Source of the DNA: JBBDXS01 sp964418365
GTDB lineage: Bacteria; Chloroflexota; Dehalococcoidia; DSTF01; RBG-16-68-14
NCBI GenBank assembly: GCA_964418365.1
Contig: CAYQLM010000013.1
Coordinates: 1-47,034 of the forward strand
DNA: 47,034 nt
Direction: 5' to 3'
Below the pieces are notes generated by a model. The model did not search any database and was not told where the DNA came from. It saw only the letters and a program-made list of their open reading frames with translations. Shown piece by piece: positions 40,790 through 47,034 of this stretch. A program made the position numbers and the translations under genes. Position 1 is the first letter of the stretch. Each line of letters starts with the position of its first letter.

Positions 40790-41554
40790 ATGCGTCTCGA
40801 GAACAAGGTCGCGCTGATCACCGGCGCGGGAAGCGGCATGGGCCGGCTCTCCTGCGAGGTCTTCGCGCGTGAGGGCGCGGCGGTCGTTGCGACCGACGTG
40901 AACGCGGACGCGGTGCGCGAGACGGCGGACGCCGTATCGAAGGCGGGCGGACGCATCGTGGCGCTGGCGGGCGACGTGCGGAAGGCGGACGATGTGCGCG
41001 GCTGGGTGGAGCAGGGCGTGCGCGCGTTCGGGAAGCTGGACGTGCTCTACAACAACGCGGGCATCTTCCCGGACGAGGACGGCTCGGTTGCCGACATGGA
41101 TGAAGCGGTCTACGAGCGCGTGCTCGATGTGAACCTGCGCGGCGTGATGCTCTGCTGCAAGTACGGCGTGCCGGAGCTGATCCGCGCCGGCGGCGGATCG
41201 ATCGTGAACGTGGCGTCGTTCGTGGCGCTCATGGGCTGCACAGTGCCGCAGGACGCCTACACCGCGAGCAAGGGCGCGGTGCTTTCTCTCACGCAATCCC
41301 TCGCTGTGCAGTATGGGAGGCATAAGGTCCGCGCGAACGCGATCTGCCCCGGGCCGATCGAGACGCCGCTTTTGCGCGAGCTCCTGAGCGATGAGGCCGC
41401 TCGCAATCGAAGGCTCAGCCGCATCCCCCTCGGCCGCTTCGGGCGGGCGGAGGACATCGTGTACGCGGCTCTCTACCTCGCGTCGGACGAATCGTCCTGG
41501 ACGACGGGCACCACCTTCGTCGTCGACGGCGGGATCAGCGTGAACTACTTCTAG
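40790..41554 (+). CDS. Short-chain dehydrogenase/reductase
   Basis: 254 residues. Classical SDR marks: TGAGSGMGRL (NAD(P) loop), VLYNNAGIFP, the catalytic Ser in IVNVASFVAL, Tyr-x3-Lys in YTASKGAVLS, and CPGPIETPLL. Acidic ATDVNADAV after the second strand favours NAD over NADP. Substrate unknown. GAAGGGGGAAG upstream acts as ribosome binding site. Its end overlaps the oppositely oriented apbE remnant by 4 bp. Confidence 0.92.
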   Translation: MRLENKVALITGAGSGMGRLSCEVFAREGAAVVATDVNADAVRETADAVSKAGGRIVALAGDVRKADDVRGWVEQGVRAFGKLDVLYNNAGIFPDEDGSVADMDEAVYERVLDVNLRGVMLCCKYGVPELIRAGGGSIVNVASFVALMGCTVPQDAYTASKGAVLSLTQSLAVQYGRHKVRANAICPGPIETPLLRELLSDEAARNRRLSRIPLGRFGRAEDIVYAALYLASDESSWTTGTTFVVDGGISVNYF

Positions 41555-41760
41555 GCACTGAGCGTGCGCTGGCCGGTATCGCCCGCCGTGCGGCAGAGCT
41601 GCTGGAGCTCGCTGTCGACACGAAAGCGGCTGAAGCGCGCTTCGTATTCAGTGACGAGCGATCGAAGCTGAGGCGCGAGCGCTTCGGCCGCTTTCGAGAA
41701 GACTTCGACCTGGGTGCCGAGGGCTTCGAACCTGATTCCGGCGAGGGTGGTGGTAATCAC
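41551..41760 (-). pseudogene. apbE: apbE fragment (N-terminal part of FAD:protein FMN transferase)
   Basis: About 69 residues: FEALGTQVEVFSKAAEALAP and EYEARFSRFRVDSELQQLC match the N-terminus of ApbE proteins (about 300 residues), then the frame stops. The GTG start with GGAG four nt upstream is intact; the catalytic C-terminal domain is missing and is not found in any frame of the neighbouring SDR gene. It is probably a truncation remnant. Confidence 0.65.
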
Positions 41761-41870
41761 TGTCTCCGAATCCAGGATACGCCGGGAATACCCGCAAGTT
41801 CGTTTCGGAAGTGTGACGCGAGCCGAAGAACATGCCATAAGGCACATGCTTGTGCTGGCGGATGGTCGGG

Positions 41871-41876
41871 TATAAT
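41871..41876 (+). promoter_or_regulatory. Promoter -10 of the riboswitch-otsA unit
   Basis: Consensus TATAAT about 8 nt before the riboswitch. No good -35 at 17 bp; TTGTGC at a 15-bp spacing is possible. Confidence 0.55.
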
Positions 41877-41883
41877 GGAGCAG

Positions 41884-42012
41884 GTTCAACTGGCCGAACC
41901 TCGAGCAGTCGAGGGCGGGGGAACCAACCACTGGGGTGAATTCCGGGTGACCGGAAACGGCAGCTCTTCCAGCCGTAACCCGCCAGCTAACCCCGTAGGC
42001 CGCTGGGAGAGG
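41884..42012 (+). promoter_or_regulatory. c-di-AMP riboswitch (ydaO/yuaA leader)
   Basis: Conserved blocks are present in order: GGGGGAACCAAC followed by GGGGTGAATTCC, and later CCGTAACCCGCCAGCTAACC followed by CCGTAGGC, then GGGAGAGG. These match the ydaO consensus (GGAACCA ... GGGGTGAAT ... AACCCGNCAGCTAACC ... GTAGGC). A strong terminator follows at 42030-42065, so ligand-controlled termination before otsA is the likely mechanism. In characterised cases c-di-AMP turns expression off. Confidence 0.93.
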
Positions 42013-42029
42013 TCATAGCAACGTCTGCG

Positions 42030-42065
42030 CCGACCGCAGGCCTATGGCCTTGGGTCGGTTTTTTT
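42030..42065 (+). terminator. Intrinsic terminator, expression platform of the c-di-AMP riboswitch
   Basis: CCGACC-GC-AGGCC-TAT-GGCCT-TG-GGTCGG followed by TTTTTTT (42059-42065), 28 nt before the otsA ATG. Confidence 0.9.
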
Positions 42066-42093
42066 CTTGAGCCATGGCGGAAGGGAGGCCGGA

Positions 42094-43584
42094 ATGTACC
42101 AGAAGGGACTCTGGGCGAATAATCAGCGGCTGGTCATTGTGAGCAATCGAGGTCCGGTTGAGCACAGGCTGGATCAGTCGGGCTGCGTACGGCAAGACGG
42201 TGGCTCCGGCGGAGTCGCCACTGCTCTGGGCTGCGCGATCGAGGACATGCACGTCACGTGGATCGCCGGCGCGATTACCACTGCCGACGAAGCAGCGAGC
42301 GGCAAGCGAATCGATTTTGGCGACGGGAACGTGCTGCGGCTCGTCGTGCCGCCGCAGGAAGCCTACTTGCCCTATGGCACGTTCTGCAACGCGATCCTAT
42401 GGTTCGTACAGCACGGCATGTGGGACCGGCTGCGGCGCGAAGACCCAGCGGCCGAGGCGTCGGCTGCGTGGAGCGCCGGCTACCTTCCAGTCAATCAGGT
42501 CTTCGCGAACGCGGTGGTAGCGGAGCTCGAGCGGACTGGCGCGCGGCGCGTCGGCATTCACGACTACCACTTGTACGCCGCGCCCCGCATGATCCGCGAT
42601 CGCCTGCCCGATGCCGTGTTGCAGCATTTCGTGCACATCCCTTGGCCTGGACCCGACGCTTGGGAGCGGCTACCGAGGTGGCTCGTCAGATCGATCTGCG
42701 CGGGGCTGCTGGCGAACGACAGCGTCGTCTTTCAAACGCAGGAGTCGGTGGACAACTTCCTCGAGACGTGCCAGGCGCTTCTGAGCGGCGCGATCGTCAG
42801 TCGGACGTCGGGTACGGTGGACTACGCCGGGCGGCGGACGCAAGTCTGGGCCAACCCCGTATCGGTGGCGCCCGCGGAGCTGCAAGCGCGACTGGCCTCT
42901 CCGGTCGCCGAGCCGTACTACGAGAAGCTCGCGACAGAGGCCGGCGAGCAGACGATCGTGCGGGTGGAGCGGCTCGATCCGGCGAAGAACATCGCAGCGG
43001 GGTTCAGGGCATACGGCCGCCTGCTGGAGGACCATCCGGAGTGGCGCCGTCGCGTGCGCTTCCTGGCGTTTCTCGTGCCGACGCGTTCTGGTCTCCCGGA
43101 GTATCAGGCATACGCCGATGAAGTCTTCCGGGAAGTCGCTGCCGTAAACGAGCGATACGGTGACGAGAGCTGGCGGCCGATCAGCGTCTTTCATGAGCAC
43201 AACCGGCTGCAGGCGCTGGTGGCGCTGACAATGTACGACGTGCTGCTGGTGAACTCGGTTGCGGACGGGATGAACCTGGTCGCCAAGGAAGGCGTCGTGC
43301 TGAACAGGCGTGACGGCGCGCTGGTGCTATCGACGAGAGCGGGAGCATTCGAGGAGCTCCGGGCCGGCGCGCTACCGATCGACCCGGGCAGCGTCGAAAG
43401 AACCGCGCTGGCGCTGCACACCGCGCTGACGCTATCGCCGCTGGAGCGCCGGATCCGCGCGCAACGGATGCGGGACGCGGTTGCCGAGCACGACCTGAGC
43501 GACTGGTTCCAGCTCCTGCTGGATGACTTTGAGCGAATCGAGATGGCCCGCGCCGGCGAGGCCTTGGTTGCAGGGGCGCTCTAG
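42094..43584 (+). CDS. otsA: Trehalose-6-phosphate synthase (GT20)
   Basis: 496 residues from ATG 42094; GGAAGGGAGG is well placed upstream, and an in-frame TTG at 42067 overlaps the terminator and is unlikely. GT20 hallmarks: VIVSNRGPVEHR with GGSGGVATAL, VGIHDYHLYAAPRM, HIPWPGPDAWERLP, VERLDPAKNI (Arg-x4-Lys phosphate site) and DGMNLVAKEGVVLN. Makes trehalose-6-phosphate from UDP-glucose and glucose-6-phosphate, an osmoprotectant pathway. Expression is predicted to be under the c-di-AMP riboswitch. The frame ends at TAG 43582-43584 and continues open in the same frame as otsB. Confidence 0.94.
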   Translation: MYQKGLWANNQRLVIVSNRGPVEHRLDQSGCVRQDGGSGGVATALGCAIEDMHVTWIAGAITTADEAASGKRIDFGDGNVLRLVVPPQEAYLPYGTFCNAILWFVQHGMWDRLRREDPAAEASAAWSAGYLPVNQVFANAVVAELERTGARRVGIHDYHLYAAPRMIRDRLPDAVLQHFVHIPWPGPDAWERLPRWLVRSICAGLLANDSVVFQTQESVDNFLETCQALLSGAIVSRTSGTVDYAGRRTQVWANPVSVAPAELQARLASPVAEPYYEKLATEAGEQTIVRVERLDPAKNIAAGFRAYGRLLEDHPEWRRRVRFLAFLVPTRSGLPEYQAYADEVFREVAAVNERYGDESWRPISVFHEHNRLQALVALTMYDVLLVNSVADGMNLVAKEGVVLNRRDGALVLSTRAGAFEELRAGALPIDPGSVERTALALHTALTLSPLERRIRAQRMRDAVAEHDLSDWFQLLLDDFERIEMARAGEALVAGAL

Positions 43585-44364
43585 ACGAAGCCCCGCCACG
43601 CACTCGACGCGAAAGACGACATCAAGGCGCGCCTGACGGGGCGGCTGGTTGGCCTGCTCCTCGATTACGACGGCACGCTCACGCCTATCGTAGACGATCC
43701 TGAGGCAGCCGCGCTCCCGGACAGCATGCGGTCGACGCTGCTCGAGCTTGCGCGGCGAATGCCCGTCGCCGTGATCAGCGGCCGCGACCTCGAGGACGTG
43801 CGGCGCATGGTGGGCATCCCCTCGATCGCGTACGCAGGCAGCCACGGGTTCGATATGCGGCTGCCGGGCGGACGGCGCATCGAGCACCAGCGCGCCGCTG
43901 ATGTCCTGCCCGCGCTCGATGCGGCGGAGGCGGAGCTGCGCCAGCGCCAGCCGTCGCTGCCAGGACTGCGCGTCGAGCGCAAGAAGTTCGCGATCGCGGC
44001 GCACTACCGTCGGGCGAGGGACGAAGACGTGCCCGCGATCGAATCGGCGGTGGACGGCGTGCTGCAACAGCACCGGGAGCTGCGCAAGACCGGCGGCAAG
44101 AAGGTTTTCGAGCTGCGGCCGGCGATCGATTGGCACAAGGGCAGTGCCGTGCTGTGGCTGATCGATGAGCTGGGGTTGGCGGATGGCATGGTGGTGTACA
44201 TCGGTGATGACGAGACTGACGAGGATGCGTTCGAGGCGCTGCGCGAGCAAGGGATCGCGATCGCGGTGCAAGAAGCGGGTCGGGCGACGGCGGCGCGGTA
44301 CTGCCTCGATGACACCGCGCAAGTGCAGGAGTTTCTCGAGTGGCTGGCGGGCGTGATCGAATAG
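43585..44364 (+). CDS. otsB: Trehalose-6-phosphate phosphatase (HAD), start unresolved
   Basis: The frame directly after the otsA TAG, and in the same phase, encodes 259 residues: HAD motif LLLDYDGTLTPI (nucleophile region, 43654-43689), VISGRDLEDVRRMV, YAGSHGFDMRL, KTGGKKVFELRP, WHKGSAVLWL and YIGDDETDEDAFEAL. This is a complete trehalose-phosphatase. No ATG, GTG or TTG exists between the TAG and the DYDGT motif; the first ATG (43726) would remove that motif. Either a non-canonical start (CTG 43633, ATC 43621 or ACG 43585), readthrough of the TAG to give an OtsA-OtsB fusion, or a recent nonsense mutation explains this. Coordinates given are stop to stop. Confidence 0.85.
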   Translation, partial: TKPRHALDAKDDIKARLTGRLVGLLLDYDGTLTPIVDDPEAAALPDSMRSTLLELARRMPVAVISGRDLEDVRRMVGIPSIAYAGSHGFDMRLPGGRRIEHQRAADVLPALDAAEAELRQRQPSLPGLRVERKKFAIAAHYRRARDEDVPAIESAVDGVLQQHRELRKTGGKKVFELRPAIDWHKGSAVLWLIDELGLADGMVVYIGDDETDEDAFEALREQGIAIAVQEAGRATAARYCLDDTAQVQEFLEWLAGVIE

Positions 44365-44365
44365 C

Positions 44366-46948
44366 CTAGCCGAAATCGTGCGTGCGCACGTCGGGCACAG
44401 GCCCGGCGAGCGTGAGCGGCTCGAGCCGCTCGGTGACGACGTTGACGGCGCGGTCCTGCCGCTCGATGTGGCCGTGCACGATGAGCGCGCCGGCCTCGGC
44501 GACGAGCGCCTTGTACTTGCGGACGAGCGCGGGCGTGGTGATGATGTTCATCAACCCGAAGCGGTCCTCCAGCGTGTGGAAGACGAAGCCCTTCGCCGTC
44601 TCCGGCGCCTGCCGCACCGCGACGAAGCCCGCGACGCTCACCTTCGCGCCGTGCTCCAGGCGATCGACGAGGTAGCTGGGCGTGATCCCTTCGTGTACGG
44701 ACGCGAGGTCCATGATGTGGCCGCGCGTCGCGATGGCGCCCTCGATGAGCGAGAGGTCAGCGCTGATGCGCTCGCCGCCGGACATCTCGCGCAGCGGAAC
44801 GAGCTCGGCGTCGTGCGGCAGCGCGAGCGGGAGCTGTGCGTTGAGCGGCCGGTAGAACAACCCGAGTTGCCAGAGCAGCTCGCGTTCGTGCAGGCCGGTC
44901 CAGCCGAACGCGCCGATGCGGATCAAGTGCTCGATCGGCTCACGCGCGATGCGTGTGCGGCGCCAGAAGTCCCAGAGCGAAACATACAGGGCGGCCCACG
45001 TCGTCCTTCCTTCGGAAGGACTCGCGGCCGCAGGTATTGATCTGGGGGACACCCCCAAACCCCCGGCAGGGGGCTCTGCCCCCTGCACCCCCGACTGTAC
45101 AGGGAGTTCGTTTTGCAAACGCGAGGAGCTTCCCGCAGGGGACTCTGCCCTCTGCACCTCCGACCGTACAGGGAGTTCGTTTTGCAAACATGGGGAACCC
45201 CCGGCAGGGGGCGCTGCCCCCTGCACACCGGAGTCTTCCATATGTGCACATGTACTGGAGGGGCCAGATTCTTCGCGGAGCCTGTCCTGAGCGAAGTCGA
45301 AGGGCTCAGAATGACAGTAGATGGCATCGAGCTGTTTGGCGATCTTCTCGCCTATGCCTTTGACGTAGTTGTAGCCGAGGCGGATCGCATCGCCTTCGAT
45401 CGTGCATTCGGCGCGGCTGTGGTTGGTGTCGACGCCGAGGATCTCGATGCCGTTGCGGCGCGCTTCGTTGACGATGACGCCCGGACTGTAGAAGCCGAAC
45501 GGCCACTCGTTGAGCCACGAGCAGTAGAACTCCAGCGGGTAGTAGCGCTTCACCCAGGCGATCTTGCCCGCCGTCTCCGCCATCGCGGCGGCGTGCGCTT
45601 TCGGGAAGCCGAACTCGGCGAAGGCGACGATCTTCTCGAAGATCGTCTGCGCCGTCTGCGCAGCGACGAGGCCTTGCTCCTGCGCGCCTTCGAGGAACGC
45701 CTGGCGTAGCTTTCCCATCTCATCGCGTGAACGTTTGCGGCTCATCGCGCGGCGCAAGCTTTCGGCCTGGCCCGAAGTGAAGCCGGCAACGGCCATCGAT
45801 ACTTCGAGCACCTGCTCCTGGAAGACCATCACGCCTTTCGTTTCGCCAAGGATGCGCTCGAGCGATGGATGATCATAGGTCACCGGCTCCACGCCCTGGC
45901 AGCGCATGATGTAGGGGTTGACCGCGCCGCCTTGGATGGGGCCGGGACGGATGAGGGCGACCTGGATGACGAGGTCCTCGATGCAGCTGATCTTGAGCCG
46001 CAGGATCGCCTGGAGCTGCGCGCGCGACTGGATCTGCACGATGCCGAGCACATCACCGCGCTGGATCATCTCGTAGACCTGCGGGTCATCGAGCGGGATC
46101 TGGCGCGGATCGAAACGCTTGCCGTGCTGCTCTTCGATGAGCTTGAGCGATCGGTAGAGATGGCCGAGGCTGGGATAGCCGAGGAAGTCCATCTTGATGA
46201 AGCCCGCGTCCGCGACGGAGTCCTTGTCCCACTGGCAGATGTAGCGGCCGTCCATCCCGGCAGGCTGCACCGGCACCTGCTCGACGATGGGCGTCGTCGA
46301 GATGACGACGCCGCCCGAGTGCTGGCCGAGGTGGCGTGGCATGCCGCGCAGCTCCTCGACGAGACGCGCGAACTCTCGCCAGACGGGCGCGTGCATGCGC
46401 TGGCGGAACTCCGGTATCGATTGCATCTCATCCAGCAGCGATCCGGCGAAGCGGCCGCGCATGCGTTTGGCGAGCTTATCGATGTCCGCCTCCGGCAGGC
46501 CGAGCGCTTTGCCGACGTCACGGATCGCCATCGGGTAGCGATACTGGATCACATTCGCGACGAGCGCGGCGTGCTCGGTGCCGTACGTGGCGAAGACGTG
46601 CGCGAACATCTTCTCGCGCGCCTCGCGCGCGAAATCGATGTCGATGTCCGGCACGTCCTCCTTTCGCCGCGCCTCGTTCAGGAAGCGCCCGACGAAGAGG
46701 TTGTACTTAATGGGATCGATGCCGGAGAGGCCGAGCAGATAGCACACGAGCGAGCCGACCGATGAGCCGCGGCCGCGGGCGGGCAGATCGTTATCGTTGG
46801 CGTACTTCATGAGCTCCCAGTTGCGCAGGAAGAAGCCGGCCTGCCCGGCCTGCCGAATGAGCGCAAGCTCATCGCGCAGGCGCTGTTCGATCTCGGGCGG
46901 CAGCCCGCCGAACATGGCGCGCCGGGGGTGGTCGAGAGTAGGGAGCAT
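44366..46948 (-). CDS. dnaE2: DnaE2/ImuC-like DNA polymerase alpha subunit lacking the PHP domain
   Basis: 860 residues against roughly 1050-1150 for the family. The N-terminus enters directly at the palm: PPEIEQRLRDELALIRQAG, GRGSSVGSLVCYLLGLSGID, the catalytic PDIDIDF (Asp101, Asp103) and KMDFLGYPSLGHL (third Asp, about 247), then LIRPGPIQGGAVNPYI and FGFPKAHAAAMAETAGKIAW. A helix-hairpin-helix (GIGEKIAKQLDAI) and a C-terminal OB fold (KVSVAGFVAVRQAPE ... FHTLEDRFG) follow. Sequence style is that of the error-prone DnaE2. Residues 545-650 are an insertion made of repeats. An in-frame TGA lies upstream within the -35 box, so the PHP domain cannot be part of this frame. The stop is 1 nt from the otsB stop (convergent). 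Confidence 0.88.
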   Translation of the reverse strand: MLPTLDHPRRAMFGGLPPEIEQRLRDELALIRQAGQAGFFLRNWELMKYANDNDLPARGRGSSVGSLVCYLLGLSGIDPIKYNLFVGRFLNEARRKEDVPDIDIDFAREAREKMFAHVFATYGTEHAALVANVIQYRYPMAIRDVGKALGLPEADIDKLAKRMRGRFAGSLLDEMQSIPEFRQRMHAPVWREFARLVEELRGMPRHLGQHSGGVVISTTPIVEQVPVQPAGMDGRYICQWDKDSVADAGFIKMDFLGYPSLGHLYRSLKLIEEQHGKRFDPRQIPLDDPQVYEMIQRGDVLGIVQIQSRAQLQAILRLKISCIEDLVIQVALIRPGPIQGGAVNPYIMRCQGVEPVTYDHPSLERILGETKGVMVFQEQVLEVSMAVAGFTSGQAESLRRAMSRKRSRDEMGKLRQAFLEGAQEQGLVAAQTAQTIFEKIVAFAEFGFPKAHAAAMAETAGKIAWVKRYYPLEFYCSWLNEWPFGFYSPGVIVNEARRNGIEILGVDTNHSRAECTIEGDAIRLGYNYVKGIGEKIAKQLDAIYCHSEPFDFAQDRLREESGPSSTCAHMEDSGVQGAAPPAGGSPCLQNELPVRSEVQRAESPAGSSSRLQNELPVQSGVQGAEPPAGGLGVSPRSIPAAASPSEGRTTWAALYVSLWDFWRRTRIAREPIEHLIRIGAFGWTGLHERELLWQLGLFYRPLNAQLPLALPHDAELVPLREMSGGERISADLSLIEGAIATRGHIMDLASVHEGITPSYLVDRLEHGAKVSVAGFVAVRQAPETAKGFVFHTLEDRFGLMNIITTPALVRKYKALVAEAGALIVHGHIERQDRAVNVVTERLEPLTLAGPVPDVRTHDFG
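44999..45316. repeat. In-frame repeat insertion within the dnaE2-like gene (three 69-bp units plus a dispersed element)
   Basis: Three units of 69 bp, each with a GCAGGGGGCTCTGCCCCCTGC-type hairpin (starting 45066, 45135 and 45204); two also share GTACAGGGAGTTCGTTTTGC. Next to them, 45268-45317 is a copy of a dispersed element ending GCTCAGAATGACA, also found near 2690 and 2830. The whole insertion is 318 nt (106 codons), and 69 is a multiple of three, so the frame is kept. Confidence 0.85.
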
Positions 46949-46963
46949 GCGCTCGCAGGCTAT

Positions 46964-46985
46964 AGAACATATGTACTCTTGTCAA
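46964..46985 (-). promoter_or_regulatory. Promoter with SOS-box-like operator before dnaE2
   Basis: On the minus strand TTGACA (46985-46980), then AGTACATATGTTCT (46977-46964). The -10 is TAGCCT at 17 bp or TATAGC at 15 bp. The operator shares AGAACRTATRTWCT with the one ahead of the Rad52-like gene. Confidence 0.65.
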
Positions 46986-46993
46986 GCCAGGTC

Positions 46994-47015
46994 GGGGGGG
47001 GGGGGGGGGGGGGGG
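46994..47015. repeat. 22-nt poly-G run close to the window end
   Basis: An uninterrupted run of 22 G, 19 nt from the end. No other homopolymer of this length occurs in the window. It may be a sequencing or assembly artefact at a contig end. Confidence 0.8.
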
Positions 47016-47034
47016 TAAGGGGGAAGAGTGCCAG

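Noticed and set aside
43582..43584. TAG reassigned as a sense codon in this organism
   Set aside because: Many intact genes here end in TAG at family-typical lengths, so general reassignment is not supported; a local explanation is needed.
45060..45240. CRISPR array
   Set aside because: The 69-bp units are direct tandem copies with internal hairpins and no unique spacers of constant length, they lie inside a coding frame, and no cas gene is in the window.

Overview
This is a gene-dense, high-GC bacterial segment of about 47 kb. It most resembles a member of the Chloroflexota. The strongest lineage hint is the 1604-residue membrane protein at 2852-7666, which joins a GT-C glycosyltransferase to the membrane module known as DUF2298 / Chlor_Arch_YYY, a family described from Chloroflexi and archaea. 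Sigma-A-type promoters, tRNAs with encoded CCA, a TPP riboswitch and a c-di-AMP riboswitch fit a bacterium. The phylum is an inference; no rRNA gene is present.

Layout. 1-1.9 kb: thiamine salvage (TPP riboswitch, thiD, cytX-like permease cut by the window edge). 1.9-2.9 kb: a toxin-antitoxin-like pair with a 36-bp perfect palindrome and dispersed repeats. 2.9-9.2 kb: the giant membrane glycosyltransferase, then gap coupled to a cupredoxin lipoprotein. 9.3-10.8 kb: a Rad52-like single-strand annealing candidate behind a promoter with an SOS-box-like operator. 10.8-14.2 kb: Xer-type recombinase, secreted zinc protease, ridA. 14.2-17.6 kb: a mosaic stretch, with a 1.6-kb insertion between direct repeats upstream of a nitrilase and a P-loop kinase inserted beside a duplicated nitrilase tail. 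17.7-21 kb: LOG-like protein, thioesterase, enolase, hicB with a broken hicA, a candidate structured RNA with its own promoter and terminator, and tRNA-Ala(CGC). 21.2-30.5 kb: two-component system followed by a tightly overlapping six-gene glycan operon (aminotransferase, two epimerases, GT2-membrane fusion, MFS transporter, polysaccharide deacetylase). 30.7-32.9 kb: acyl-ACP desaturase, a 26-residue basic peptide, zinc-ribbon protein, tRNA-Glu(TTC). 32.9-36.6 kb (minus strand): glutamate dehydrogenase, a TrpD2-like protein and a GT39-type glycosyltransferase whose end overlaps tRNA-Glu. 36.7-41.6 kb: EamA transporter, PHP phosphoesterase, EEP nuclease/phosphatase, glutamine-synthetase-like ligase, SDR. 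41.6-44.4 kb: an apbE remnant, a c-di-AMP riboswitch with terminator, and otsA-otsB for trehalose. 44.4-47 kb (minus strand): a DnaE2/ImuC-like polymerase lacking the PHP domain, with an SOS-box-like promoter.

Most notable points: (1) otsA and otsB lie in one reading frame separated by a single TAG, and otsB has no ATG/GTG/TTG ahead of its catalytic motif; (2) the trehalose genes sit behind a c-di-AMP riboswitch; (3) a possible uncharacterised RNA of about 120 nt at 20559-20677; (4) the Rad52-like gene and the dnaE2-like gene share the operator AGAACRTATRTWCT, suggesting one SOS regulon; (5) the dnaE2-like gene carries a 318-nt in-frame insertion of repeats; (6) several genes start 8-9 nt after a -10 element, suggesting leaderless mRNAs. 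All functions are read from sequence motifs by eye; no database search was run.
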